DNA from: Clostridium sp. CAG:1013
GTDB lineage: Bacteria; Bacillota; Clostridia; Oscillospirales; Acutalibacteraceae
Assembly (NCBI GenBank): GCA_000432995.1
Contig: HF972654.1
Location: 28,839 to 70,836 of the forward strand
Length of the DNA: 41,998 bases
Direction: 5' to 3'
Positions within the stretch are counted from its first letter, which is position 1; each line of letters opens with the position of its first letter. Below are positions 24,554 to 32,800 of this stretch, one piece after another. The notes beneath the pieces are model-generated. The model was not told the DNA's origin. It did not search any database and saw only the letters and a program-made list of their open reading frames with translations. A program made the translations under genes and the position numbers.

Positions 24554-24681
24554 AATCGTTTTATTTGCAGGTTGAAATGGCAAAAGAAACAGTGTATACT
24601 CTGTCTGTATTAGTACCGTATAGGTGAGAAGGGTTACTCTGTGCGGTTTATGTGATGCTTGTAAAAAGAATCGTTTCATTT
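24554..24681 (+). repeat. Direct repeat AATCGTTTYATTT flanking the GH95 promoter
   Basis: Copies at 24554-24566 and 24669-24681 differ at one base and are 115 bp apart, one just before the -35 box and the other between promoter and ribosome binding site. They could be operator half-pairs for a sugar-responsive regulator that loops DNA. This is pattern only. Confidence 0.35.
24572..24600 (+). promoter_or_regulatory. Sigma-A promoter of the GH95 gene
   Basis: TTGAAA (24572-24577), a 17-base spacer and TATACT (24595-24600). The transcript would have a leader of about 100 bases. Confidence 0.8.
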
Positions 24682-24710
24682 TGTGGCGTATGATAAAGGG
24701 AGGAATCAGC

Positions 24711-26948
24711 ATGCGCTTATGGTACGAAAATCCAGCGGAAGACTGGAACAGCGCTTTACCTTTGGGCAACGGTAAGCTTGGAGCCATGGTATTTGGCCGC
24801 CCGCTGAAAGAGCGGATCCAGTTAAATGAGGACAGTGTCTGGTCTGGTGATTTCCGGGATAGGGTCAATCCGGATGCTAGGGAAAAACTGCCAGAGATTC
24901 GCCGTCTGATGGAGGAAGGAAAGATCCGTCAGGCGGAAAATCTGGCGAAACTTGCTTTAGCCGCCACACCGGAGTTTGAGCGGATGTATCAGACACTGGG
25001 AGACATATATCTGGAGATGGAAGCGCCCAGTGAAAACGTAGAGGATTACTGCCGCCAGCTGGATCTGAACAGCGCTTTGTCCACTGTGACCTACACCTGC
25101 GGCGGGAAGAAGTACCAGAGGGAGACGTATATCAGTGCCCCTCACAATGTGATGGTGATCCGCCTGACCGCCCAGAAAAAGGCAAGTATCAGTTTTCAGG
25201 TGAGGATGCACCGTGGACGGTTCTTTGACAGTTCCCTCCAGGACAAGGAGAACCAGGCTGTGTATTACACTGGCGGGGAAGGAATCCGGTTTTGTTCCAT
25301 GCTTCGAGGGGCCGCGGTTGGCGGTTCCGTAGAAGTGGTGGGTGAGTATCTGACGGTGACAGGCGCTGACGAAGCAGTGCTCTACTGGACCGCCGCCACC
25401 ACCTACCGGGTAGAAGATCCTGTGGAGGAGTGCAGACGTGTTTTGAAAGCTGCCGCCGCTCTGCCGGAAAGAGAGCTATGGCAGGCGCATTTGCAGGATT
25501 ACCGGGAACTGTATGAAAAGTCCACGCTGACACTTTCTGGGGACGAGAAGCTGGAAGAACTTCCCACCGACCAGCGTTTAGCCAGAGTTCAAAAAGGGGA
25601 AACAGACCTGGGCTTGGTGAACTTGTACTACGCTTTTGGCAGGTATCTCACCATTGCATCCAGCCGTCCCGGGTCTTTACCCTCTACTCTCCAGGGTATT
25701 TGGAACGATAAAATGGAGCCTGCCTGGGACAGCAAATACACCATCAATATCAATACGGAAATGAACTATTGGCCGGTGGAACCCTGCAATCTGTCTCAGT
25801 GCCACCAGCCGTTCTTTGAGCTTCTGGAAAAGATGTATCCCCGGGGCAGAGAAGTGGCAGAGAAAATGTACGGCGCCCGTGGGTTTGTGGCACATCACAA
25901 CACAGACCTGTGGGGAGACTGCGCACCTCAGGACAGCTGTATCTCCTCTACTTATTGGATGATGGGCGCAGCTTGGATGTGCACCCACATTTGGGAGCGT
26001 TATGAATACACCCTAGACCGGGAGTTCTTGGACCGGTATTTCTACCTGCTCAGGGACGCCTGCCTGTTCTTTGTGGATTTCCTTACACGAGATGAAAAAG
26101 GCCGCTGGGTGGTATTTCCCACCTTGTCTCCGGAGAACACTTACCGGCATCCCAGCGGGGAGAACGCCTGCCTGGCCAAGGGCTGCGCCATGGACAGCCA
26201 AATCCTTACAGAGTTGTTCCAGGGGTGTGTCCAGGCCTGCGAAGTGCTTGGAAAGGAGCTGGAACTAGCGAAAGAACTCAAAGAACGCCTCAAGGATCTG
26301 CCGAAGCCAGAGATCGCTTCCAATGGAACTTTGAAGGAGTGGCTGGAGGAATACCCGGAGGTGGAAATAGGACACCGCCATATTTCCCATCTTTTTGCCC
26401 TGTATCCTGGGCATCAGATCACTCCAGAGGAAACTCCCCAGCTTGCTGACGCCGCCCGAAAGACACTGGAGCGGAGACTTTCTCATGGAGGGGGTCACAC
26501 CGGTTGGAGCCGGGCGTGGATCATCAATTTCTGGGCTGCCCTGGGAGATGGGGAGAAGGCGGGAGAAAATGTCCGGTTGCTGCTGGACCGTTCCACGCTA
26601 CCCAATCTGTTCGACAACCACCCGCCATTCCAGATCGACGGCAATTTCGGAGGCGTTGCCGGTATCACCGCAATGCTGCTGCAAAGCTCTTCACATAAGG
26701 TAAAGCTCCTGCCGGCGTTGCCCCAGGATTGGGCCGACGGTAAGGTGGCAGGCATCCGCGCCAAGGGAGGTTTGACCGTTGACCTGCAATGGGTAGGCGG
26801 GACCTTAGAGAAAGCATGGGTCACGGCGGATCACCCTTATGAGGGTGTGCTCTCTTACCAAGACCGCCAGATAGAGCTGCGGTTGAACCCGGGAGACAAA
26901 GTGGAGATCCTACCGGAAAAAGATAGCCTTGTGTGCCGTACTTTATAA
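24711..26948 (+). CDS. Glycoside hydrolase family 95 (alpha-L-fucosidase-like)
   Basis: The 745-residue protein is a full-length GH95 enzyme, a family that removes alpha-1,2-linked fucose or galactose by inversion. It begins with LWYENPAEDWNSALPLGNGKLGAMVFG, the GH95 N-terminal domain signature. The catalytic barrel carries NINTEMNYWPVEPCNL near residue 350, HHNTDLWGDCAP, FPTLSPEN near 470 (general acid Glu) and QIDGNFGGVAGITAML near 645 (Asp). There is no signal peptide, so it acts inside the cell on imported oligosaccharides. The ATG at 24711 follows GGGAGG by 7 bases; the 29 codons open upstream lack a site. It is a single-gene unit with promoter and terminator. The sugar specificity (fucose, galactose or xylan side chains) is not certain. 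Confidence 0.93.
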   Translation: MRLWYENPAEDWNSALPLGNGKLGAMVFGRPLKERIQLNEDSVWSGDFRDRVNPDAREKLPEIRRLMEEGKIRQAENLAKLALAATPEFERMYQTLGDIYLEMEAPSENVEDYCRQLDLNSALSTVTYTCGGKKYQRETYISAPHNVMVIRLTAQKKASISFQVRMHRGRFFDSSLQDKENQAVYYTGGEGIRFCSMLRGAAVGGSVEVVGEYLTVTGADEAVLYWTAATTYRVEDPVEECRRVLKAAAALPERELWQAHLQDYRELYEKSTLTLSGDEKLEELPTDQRLARVQKGETDLGLVNLYYAFGRYLTIASSRPGSLPSTLQGIWNDKMEPAWDSKYTININTEMNYWPVEPCNLSQCHQPFFELLEKMYPRGREVAEKMYGARGFVAHHNTDLWGDCAPQDSCISSTYWMMGAAWMCTHIWERYEYTLDREFLDRYFYLLRDACLFFVDFLTRDEKGRWVVFPTLSPENTYRHPSGENACLAKGCAMDSQILTELFQGCVQACEVLGKELELAKELKERLKDLPKPEIASNGTLKEWLEEYPEVEIGHRHISHLFALYPGHQITPEETPQLADAARKTLERRLSHGGGHTGWSRAWIINFWAALGDGEKAGENVRLLLDRSTLPNLFDNHPPFQIDGNFGGVAGITAMLLQSSSHKVKLLPALPQDWADGKVAGIRAKGGLTVDLQWVGGTLEKAWVTADHPYEGVLSYQDRQIELRLNPGDKVEILPEKDSLVCRTL

Positions 26949-26984
26949 AGACGGAGTAGACAGGGTAAATCATACAGGAGACAA

Positions 26985-27018
26985 AGAAAAAAGGTCCAGA
27001 TTTTTCTGGGCCTTTTTC
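26985..27018. terminator. Bidirectional terminator between GH95 and the Cys-rich gene
   Basis: AAAAAGGTCCAGA pairs with TCTGGGCCTTTTT (one G-U) over 13 bp, with T runs on both strands. Confidence 0.9.
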
Positions 27019-27062
27019 CTGTTCAGTCAAATTTGAAGCAAGATGCCGGATTTTAAGGAAGG

Positions 27063-27410
27063 TCACTCCGCAGACTCTTCCGGATGGTCGTGGCAGCAGT
27101 CTTCACAACCACTGCGGCCACAGTCGACGGAGGCTTTTCCTGCCTCGGCTCGGGCACCGAAAAAGACAGGCACCTGGACTTTCAGCTTTTGACTGATGGT
27201 AAACTGGCACACGCCCTCCTCGCAGCCGGGACACATGTCACCTCCGGTGCGAACTACAGGCTGGCCAAGGCACTGGACTTTCACGTTACCCACCTGGCCA
27301 TAAGGCTTGATGGTCACCGGTACGCAGACGGTGACATCTTGATAGCTCATTGCAGGGCAGGCCGGCTCGTCCATAGATTCCACAGGTCTGTTTTCAAATT
27401 CAGCATTCAT
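27063..27410 (-). CDS. Cys-rich protein, possibly spore coat/exosporium-like
   Basis: The 115-residue protein has ten or more cysteines and beta-strand-like repeats: VTVCVPVTIKPYGQVGNVKVQCLGQPVV and FTISQKLKVQVPVFFGARAEAGKASVDC. It ends in the metal- or disulfide-type cluster CGRSGCEDCCHDH. The alternation of valine-rich strands with PVTIKPY and VQVPVFFGA recalls small spore coat or exosporium proteins of Clostridia, but I am unsure. AAAGGAG lies 8 bases before the ATG at 27410, and the first 11 bases overlap the end of the glycosyltransferase gene, so translation is coupled. A terminator follows. Confidence 0.75.
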   Translation of the reverse strand: MNAEFENRPVESMDEPACPAMSYQDVTVCVPVTIKPYGQVGNVKVQCLGQPVVRTGGDMCPGCEEGVCQFTISQKLKVQVPVFFGARAEAGKASVDCGRSGCEDCCHDHPEESAE

Positions 27411-29415
27411 AGGGAAAACTCCTTTCAGGATCGGGTTCATGGAGAATGTGGTAAAGGAAGCCGATGGCCTCGTCCATGGGAATGCCGTCGTGGCCTTTGT
27501 CCGGGCGGTAGTGAAGGATCACCTGGATGGGGTGGTATTCCTTGATGGAAGCCATGGTCTCGGCATTTTGTAAAAAGGGAACCAGCTGGGTGGAATTGTC
27601 CGCGGTGGAACACAGGTTCACGTGAAGATAGATAGGTGGCACATACTGATGCTTCTCAAAGGCATCCACGATACTGAACCGTTCCTGGTATTTCAAGGCG
27701 CTGCCGATGTTGTCAAAGGAAAAAGTGATGACCGAATCCAGGGCGTCTTTGTAGATCCAGTTGCGCACGTCCAGCTGGGCATTATCCGCCACCACCTTGG
27801 CGCCTTTCAGGTAGATGCCCATCATGATGGAGAGATAGCCTCCGGCGGAAGTGCCGAAAATGGCGGTATCCTCCAGAGCGATCCCCATTTTCTCGATGAT
27901 CTTCTTCAACAGCAGGCTGCTGGTTTCCAGGTAGTAGTTCTCGTTCTTTCCAATGCCCCACCCGATCTGCAAATAGCGGTTGAGATAAAGGGTAGGGTCC
28001 ATGCAGAACACAGAAGAGGTCCTTAACAGCTTTGCCCAACTATGACGCTGAAAGACGGGGACGGACACATTGCCCTCGGCCACAGCGCCGTTGTGAAAGA
28101 CGATCAGCTTATCGCTTTCGCTACGCCGGTTTATCAGGTACTCGTAGGGCACACCGTCTTTCAGTACGCGGAGCACGTACATGAAGTCCCGCTGGATCTG
28201 GTAACTGTCCAGATCGTAATCATGGATGGTGATCTCCGGATAGGGAAGCCTTTTCAGCTTCACGTGGGAGCGGTATCTTTCCAGGGTCTCTCGGATCAAA
28301 TCCTGGGTCTTTCGGACTTCCGTTTTGATGTCGTACTCGTCCCCAATGGGAAACTTTTCCTTGTAGCCGTCATACTGGTTCAGGTAGCGCAGCATCACGG
28401 CCGCCAGCTCTTTTTCGTCATAGGGGATGAGATCGCCGCAGTGGTATTTCTCGATCACTTCTCGGGCCACCCCCACATCGGTTGAGATAATCGGCGTGTT
28501 CAGCATGACGCTTTCCACCAGCACAAGGCTGAATCCTTCGCTGAGGGAAGTCAGCACGGTGGCCACGCTGTGCTTCATATAGGGATAAGGATTCTCTTTG
28601 AATCCCAGGATCTTGGCGTTTTCCTCCAGGTCGTTTTCGCGAATATACTTTTCCAGGGCTTGTCTTTCCTCGCCCTCGCCCAGAAGATAGACCATGAAAT
28701 CCTCCCGCAGCTTTTTCACTTCTTTGGCTGCTTTCAGCAGCAGGATCTGATTTTTGTTGTAGTCCAGTCTCCCCAGAGTGGTGAACAACGGTTTGTCGGG
28801 AAGGTCCACCGCCTCCTGACAGAGCAGCTCCATTTTTTCACTGTCCACAGAGTTGGAGATCTTCACCACGTTTTCCGTGACTCCAAACAGGTCCCGTAAA
28901 GTTTGTTCCACCACATCGGAGATCACCGCGATGGAGTCGAAGGATTTCAGGACGTTCGCCTGCATTTGGAATTCCTGTTTCGTCTGTTTGTACTCCTTGG
29001 AATCCTCCGGATATTGGCGGTAGTCCAGTTCCCGCATGTCGCCCCGGATCCACAGGATCTTTGCGCAGCCCTTGATATACGATGCAAAGTAGGAGGGCGC
29101 GTTGTGGTTGCAGGCGATGACGCAGTCATAACTTTCTCGGATCCGCTTATTGAAGCTCATGGGATCCCCTAACAGGTGGTAGTACTCATTGAGGGCCCGC
29201 TGCTCGTCCAAATCCTCTTGGGTGTAGTCGATGAGCGGGTCTAAGATTTTCACGTTGCTGTGAAAGATGGAATTGTTGGAGTTTTTAAAAAGCGGCAATA
29301 CGCTCAGATCGTATTCCGCCGGGTCCATACGGTTGAGCACGTCTGCCAAAGATTTTTCCGTGCCGTACCCATAAGACACACTCCAAGTGATAAATAAAAG
29401 CTTTTCCAAAAGCAT
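27400..29415 (-). CDS. Glycosyltransferase (GT4-like) fused to an alpha/beta hydrolase domain
   Basis: The protein has 671 residues from the ATG at 29415. The N-terminal part, to about residue 385, is a GT-B glycosyltransferase: LFTTLGRLDYNKNQILLLKA near 215, VYLLGEGEERQALEKYI, and SLSEGFSLVLVESVMLNTPII near 295, the nucleotide-sugar binding part with E-x7-E. The C-terminal part, from about 430, is an alpha/beta hydrolase-like domain. It has FGTSAGGYLSIMMG near 545 (GxSxGG nucleophile elbow), a candidate Asp in CSTADNS and His in RPDKGHDGI. There is no signal peptide. The fusion may make and modify a surface glycan. The start is uncertain: the ribosome binding site is weak, and a GTG precedes and a TTG follows nearby. 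Confidence 0.85.
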   Translation of the reverse strand: MLLEKLLFITWSVSYGYGTEKSLADVLNRMDPAEYDLSVLPLFKNSNNSIFHSNVKILDPLIDYTQEDLDEQRALNEYYHLLGDPMSFNKRIRESYDCVIACNHNAPSYFASYIKGCAKILWIRGDMRELDYRQYPEDSKEYKQTKQEFQMQANVLKSFDSIAVISDVVEQTLRDLFGVTENVVKISNSVDSEKMELLCQEAVDLPDKPLFTTLGRLDYNKNQILLLKAAKEVKKLREDFMVYLLGEGEERQALEKYIRENDLEENAKILGFKENPYPYMKHSVATVLTSLSEGFSLVLVESVMLNTPIISTDVGVAREVIEKYHCGDLIPYDEKELAAVMLRYLNQYDGYKEKFPIGDEYDIKTEVRKTQDLIRETLERYRSHVKLKRLPYPEITIHDYDLDSYQIQRDFMYVLRVLKDGVPYEYLINRRSESDKLIVFHNGAVAEGNVSVPVFQRHSWAKLLRTSSVFCMDPTLYLNRYLQIGWGIGKNENYYLETSSLLLKKIIEKMGIALEDTAIFGTSAGGYLSIMMGIYLKGAKVVADNAQLDVRNWIYKDALDSVITFSFDNIGSALKYQERFSIVDAFEKHQYVPPIYLHVNLCSTADNSTQLVPFLQNAETMASIKEYHPIQVILHYRPDKGHDGIPMDEAIGFLYHILHEPDPERSFPYEC

Positions 29416-29541
29416 CACCCCACGTTGGTCATTCTATGAGGGAGTGGGAGGAAAGGTGCGAACCCGGCGCGGGAACCGGTTGTGCGGTACACTCATAGGA
29501 TGGGGTAAATCCAGAAAAACGGGAAATACGGGTGATAACAT

Positions 29542-30126
29542 ATGAAAAAGCTGTGGCCAGCCATTAAGAACATCTTGTCCCGGATCTCTTTGGTGGACCG
29601 GTTCCTGATTTTGTTTATGTTCCTTTTGTTTTGCTATATGGCTTATCAGCTGTTCTCCGGAGGCCTTTTCGACGAGAACAACACCATCGATGTAATCGTG
29701 CAAACCTCCGCCGCCACGATTTTCGGGTACTTCATCAGTGTGAATTCTCTGACTGCCGTCCCCAAAAAGGAGTCCATCTCCCGGTCGTCCACAACAACCT
29801 CCGGGACGGAGCCGGTTTCTCAAGAGAAGGGTCCGGTGGGGGTGAAGATTGGATTTCAGGATCCATCCGGGGAATCCCAGACAGAAATGGGGAAGATCAC
29901 CGTTTCAGAGACTCCCGATGCCTCCAAAGGGACCTGCGGGAAACTGCAAATCTGGGTGGTGTCAGCGGTGGGGCTGTTGTCTCTGGTGATCCTTATCGGA
30001 GCGAAAGGATATCCCGATGTAACCCCAGAACTGACTGCCCTAGTCTCCCAGCTGCGAGATTTCCTCTTTGGCTGCATCGGGTTTCTGGTGGGCTGCGGCA
30101 AAAACGCTGTGCGTGAAATCGACTAA
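29542..30126 (+). CDS. Membrane protein of unknown function
   Basis: The 194-residue protein has an N-terminal helix pair (RFLILFMFLLFCYMAYQLF, about 20-40, and IVQTSAATIFGYFISVNSL, about 52-70). A polar, Ser/Thr-rich region of about 70 residues follows, then LQIWVVSAVGLLSLVILIG near 140 and a last hydrophobic stretch LFGCIGFLVGCGKNAV. It ends in charged VREID. I do not recognise the family. The arrangement recalls phage holin-like small membrane proteins, but the length and the polar middle argue against it. GGGTGA precedes the ATG. No clear promoter was found. It is convergent with the DUF6774 gene. Confidence 0.75.
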   Translation: MKKLWPAIKNILSRISLVDRFLILFMFLLFCYMAYQLFSGGLFDENNTIDVIVQTSAATIFGYFISVNSLTAVPKKESISRSSTTTSGTEPVSQEKGPVGVKIGFQDPSGESQTEMGKITVSETPDASKGTCGKLQIWVVSAVGLLSLVILIGAKGYPDVTPELTALVSQLRDFLFGCIGFLVGCGKNAVREID

Positions 30127-30132
30127 ATAAAG

Positions 30133-30170
30133 AAACCGGCCTACAATCAGGCCGGCTTCTCTATTTTAGG
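30133..30170. terminator. Bidirectional terminator
   Basis: CCGGCCT and AGGCCGG form a 7-bp GC-rich stem. CTTCTCTATTTT follows on the plus strand and TTTCTTTATTT on the minus strand. It lies between convergent genes; the interrupted T runs make it moderate. Confidence 0.7.
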
Positions 30171-30210
30171 AGCGTACATCAAACCACGCATACAGGCGAC
30201 ACGTCATATT

Positions 30211-30378
30211 TTAGTCGCATTTCTCGGAAGAAAAGCTTCTTTGGGCAGAAATGGTAAACAGCGTGTCGGCAAGTTGTGTCAAGATCACGCCCAGCAGGTT
30301 CAGTTGATCGTCATCCAGTTTGCAGGCAAGGGTGTTCGCGACTGCTGTGATCGAAGCGGTCAATTCACATGGATTCAT
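30211..30378 (-). CDS. Small conserved protein, DUF6774-like
   Basis: The 55-residue protein (MNPCELTASITAVANTLACK to FSSEKCD) has the pattern of a small Clostridia family annotated as DUF6774: an ITAxANxLAC helix, then DDDQLNLLGVILTQLADTL and a short polar end. The function is unknown. TTGGAGGG precedes the ATG at 30378 at a good distance. It is downstream of the DUF421 gene on the same strand with a 69-base gap, so the two are probably co-transcribed, and it ends before a shared terminator. Confidence 0.75.
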   Translation of the reverse strand: MNPCELTASITAVANTLACKLDDDQLNLLGVILTQLADTLFTISAQRSFSSEKCD

Positions 30379-30447
30379 GAGAGATCCCTCCAAGCCATTC
30401 TATGAAATACACTGGCGGAAGGCTCTTCCCTTTTTGAGACTGATTTT

Positions 30448-31134
30448 TCAGCTTTGGGAGGCGTTCTTCTCGTACACCACGAATTTCTGGTTTCGATCAC
30501 AAACAGCCAGGATCACGTCTTTAGAAGAGTGGATGTGGCGCTGTTTCAGCTGCTTGTCCAGCCAAGTCGCGTCAAGCCCCATTCGCTTCAAATTATCCTC
30601 TAGCACACGACCGTCCATAATCAGCTCTGTAAACAGAAGCTCCTGATCCGGGGCCAATCCCATATCGTTGGGGGTGGCAGGGCGTTGACTGCTTACCGGA
30701 AGAATGGTCAGTTTTCCGTTGTACTCAAAGACTGCTGTTTGAATGCTAGTCAAGTCAAAATACCCTTGCTGTCTGCACATGACCATAAATTCGCTTAAGT
30801 CCAGCTTCGATTTTTTCAGGTTTTCATAGTACAGTTTCCCATGATCTAGGAGGATCGTTGGAGTTCCGTTCAGATACTTCCGGGACCGGGGGAACTTGCT
30901 GGAAATGAAGCTCAGCAGTACCGTGATCCCTCCGTAAATGACCATAGCGGTCAGCGGTTTCCAGGGCTTTTCCAGCTCGGTGGCCATCTCAGCCGCAATA
31001 GAGCCGATGGTTATCCCTGTGATGTAATCAAAAAAATCAAGCTGAGAAATTTGTTTGTGACCTATGAACTTGGCCACCAAAAATAATACCCCAAATGATC
31101 CTGCGGCAGTCAGGCAAAGCTTGAGAAAACTCAT
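30448..31134 (-). CDS. DUF421 membrane protein (YetF-like)
   Basis: The 228-residue protein has three N-terminal membrane helices with FIGHKQISQLDFFDYITGITIGSIAAEMA, the hallmark of DUF421/YetF proteins. A cytoplasmic alpha-beta domain follows, with GTPTILLDHGKLYYENLKKSKLDLSEFMVMCRQQGYFDLTSI and YNGKLTILP. In Bacillus, relatives are linked to spore or envelope functions, but the biochemical role is not known. AAGGGGA lies upstream of the ATG. I found no convincing promoter in the 300 bases before it. Confidence 0.93.
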   Translation of the reverse strand: MSFLKLCLTAAGSFGVLFLVAKFIGHKQISQLDFFDYITGITIGSIAAEMATELEKPWKPLTAMVIYGGITVLLSFISSKFPRSRKYLNGTPTILLDHGKLYYENLKKSKLDLSEFMVMCRQQGYFDLTSIQTAVFEYNGKLTILPVSSQRPATPNDMGLAPDQELLFTELIMDGRVLEDNLKRMGLDATWLDKQLKQRHIHSSKDVILAVCDRNQKFVVYEKNASQS

Positions 31135-31481
31135 ACAGCATCCCCTTCGGTTTTATTCTCTATTCTGGTCCGGATCTTGCGGATCATACAGGATCGAACA
31201 GTGTTTCTTCAAATAGGTCGCCCTTTCTCAGGTTATGCATTGCCGGATCCAAAAGGGGCAAATATCATTTCGAATGTAGCGCTAACGTACATCTGTCCTA
31301 GTGGAGGCCTGCCAAAAGAAACTGATGTCGCACCGCTTGACAGGAAGGCGGGAATGGACAATAATATCCCTACCAGTAGGTTGCCCAGGAAGATTGATTT
31401 ATAAAAATGAGGTAGGTGGGTCATCCACTGTTACTGGAATTAAATAATTCTGTCACGCCTCTGATGGATATGATAGGAAAA
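31135..31481. other. Gene-poor interval, no supported gene
   Basis: Short frames occur on both strands (75 codons at 31177-31404 plus, 63 codons at 31233-31424 minus). Neither has a ribosome binding site or a protein pattern I recognise. The minus frame reads like a hydrophobic fragment, so a decayed gene is possible. I see no promoter or RNA gene here. Confidence 0.4.
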
Positions 31482-31510
31482 GCCCCTAGCTTATTGGCTG
31501 GGGGCAATTT
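31482..31510. terminator. Hairpin, possible terminator of unknown transcript
   Basis: GCCCCTAGC (31482-31490) pairs with GCTGGGGGC (31497-31505) around TTATTG, with one G-U pair. AATTTT follows on the plus strand and TTTT on the minus strand. No gene that it would serve is evident. Confidence 0.55.
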
Positions 31511-31546
31511 TATGCAAAAAATGATGCTCTGTATTTTCGAGAGCCG

Positions 31547-31588
31547 CCCTAGAGGAGTGTAACACCCTAGAGGGAGCGAGACTATACT
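31547..31588 (+). promoter_or_regulatory. Putative promoter with tandem CCCTAGAGG operator-like repeat
   Basis: CCCTAGAGG occurs at 31547-31555 and 31565-31573, 18 bp apart. The second copy lies in the 18-base spacer of a promoter with weak GTAACA (31559-31564) and TATACT (31583-31588). A repressor or MerR-type activator site is suggested by placement only. Confidence 0.5.
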
Positions 31589-31628
31589 GTGGTGTGTACA
31601 CCTCTGTAAACTTGCGAAAGGAGGAGCT

Positions 31629-32456
31629 ATGACACAGAGCAGGATTTTACAGACTCAGGAAAACAGAATCACTCGTGGGTTTGGGAATGGTCACAGCGGC
31701 GTGGATCTAGGCTGGCAAACCACCCAAACAGACGGTATACTTGCCCACAGCCAAGGCACAGTGACTTTTTGCCAAACTGGGTACGGCAATGATCAGGGGG
31801 CTGGGGGAAATGCTTCTTACGGAAATTGCGTAAAGATCAAGCATCCTAACGGGTATAGTACGCTCTATGCCCATTTGAATACGGTAGCTGTACAGAATGG
31901 GCAGAGCGTGGAAAAGGGTCAACAGATTGGAACCATGGGGAATACGGGAAACAGTTACGGAAGCCACCTGCATTTTGAAGTGAGGGATACTTCCGATACC
32001 TGCATTGACCCGGCACCCTATCTCTCTGCAGATCTACCAGATCTAAAAACTGAAACAGAAATGGAGGAACCGGACATGACAGAGGCAGAAGCCCGAAAGA
32101 TTGCTCAAGAAGAGATCAGCAAGTATTTCATGGAGCTGGAAAAGGAAGAGGCATCTCCGTGGGCGCAAGTTCCTGTAAAGACGATTGTAGACCGCGGTAT
32201 TATGAATGGGGACACCAACGGAAACTTTCGGCCCCAGGACGCAATCACTAGGGAAGAGGTTGCCGCTGCACTAGTCAACGCGTTAGGAATCGATAAAACG
32301 GTTTCCGATTGGGCCAAGGAAGCCTTTGAAAAAGCCTCAGCAGTGGGATTCTTAGACGGCACCATGCCCAGGGAGTCATTGACCCGAGAACAATTTGCCG
32401 TGATTCTGGACAAGCTGGGGCTGATTCCTTCGGCGGCAGATAAAGTAAGTGGATAA
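31629..32456 (+). CDS. M23 metallopeptidase with SLH-like C-terminal region, no signal peptide
   Basis: The 275-residue protein begins with an M23 (LytM) peptidase domain. FGNGHSGVDLGW near residue 20 holds the first zinc His and Asp, LYAHLNTV lies near 80, and GSHLHFEVRD near 113 holds the HxH motif. The C-terminal half (from about 180) has two SLH-type repeats, VKTIVDRGIMNGDTNGNFRPQDAITREEVAAAL and FEKASAVGFLDG...LTREQFAVIL. Between them lies an acidic helix. M23 enzymes cut peptidoglycan cross-links. There is no signal peptide, unlike secreted wall hydrolases, which recalls phage endolysins that need a holin. AAAGGAGG lies 4 bases before the ATG. A terminator closes the unit. Confidence 0.9.
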   Translation: MTQSRILQTQENRITRGFGNGHSGVDLGWQTTQTDGILAHSQGTVTFCQTGYGNDQGAGGNASYGNCVKIKHPNGYSTLYAHLNTVAVQNGQSVEKGQQIGTMGNTGNSYGSHLHFEVRDTSDTCIDPAPYLSADLPDLKTETEMEEPDMTEAEARKIAQEEISKYFMELEKEEASPWAQVPVKTIVDRGIMNGDTNGNFRPQDAITREEVAAALVNALGIDKTVSDWAKEAFEKASAVGFLDGTMPRESLTREQFAVILDKLGLIPSAADKVSG

Positions 32457-32500
32457 GAGCCAGACGGTTGGGTTAGATGTTCTCTTGTCAAATGAGAAAA

Positions 32501-32538
32501 CCCGCAGTTTGCCGGTAAACGGTGACTGCGGGCTTTTT
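32501..32538 (+). terminator. Terminator of the M23-SLH gene
   Basis: CCCGCAGT (32501-32508) pairs with ACTGCGGG (32525-32532); an internal loop and CCG/CGG lie inside; CTTTTT follows. Confidence 0.85.
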
Positions 32539-32612
32539 GCTAACTATAGTGTATGCTATAGCAGGTTTGCTGGGGAATCCATACAAACCAATTCCTAGAA
32601 AAAACAAAAAAG

Positions 32613-32656
32613 AAAAAACCGCTAGAACCAGCATGAATACTGGGTTTCTAGCGGTC
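32613..32656 (-). terminator. Terminator of the tRNA-Ser transcript
   Basis: On the minus strand ACCGCTAGAA and CCAG pair with CTGG and TTCTAGCGGT with small bulges, followed by T6. It begins two bases after the CCA end of tRNA-Ser(GCT). Confidence 0.9.
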
Positions 32657-32657
32657 T

Positions 32658-32747
32658 TGGCGGAGAAGGAGGGATTTGAACCCTCGCGCCGGTTTCCCGA
32701 CCTACTCCCTTAGCAGGGGAGCCCCTTCACCACTTGGGTACTTCTCC
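32658..32747 (-). tRNA. tRNA-Ser (anticodon GCT)
   Basis: The transcript begins GGAGAAGTACCC (5' end 32747) and ends CTTCTCC-G-CCA, so CCA is encoded at 32658-32660. The anticodon GCT (32714-32712) sits in loop CTGCTAA. A long variable arm typical of serine tRNA and a T-loop with GGTTCAAATCC are present. It reads AGC/AGU codons. Confidence 0.95.
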
Positions 32748-32800
32748 ATGGTGAAGATCTATAACAAACGATAAAGCTGTTGTTTAGCGTGACTGGCAGG

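Noticed and set aside
29542..30126. Holin partner for the M23-SLH protein
   Set aside because: The protein is long, has a large polar middle and is separated from the peptidase by three other units, so a holin call is not supported.
31177..31424. Short overlapping frames of 75 (plus) and 63 (minus) codons
   Set aside because: No ribosome binding site and no known domain; kept only as a possible decayed fragment in the interval description.
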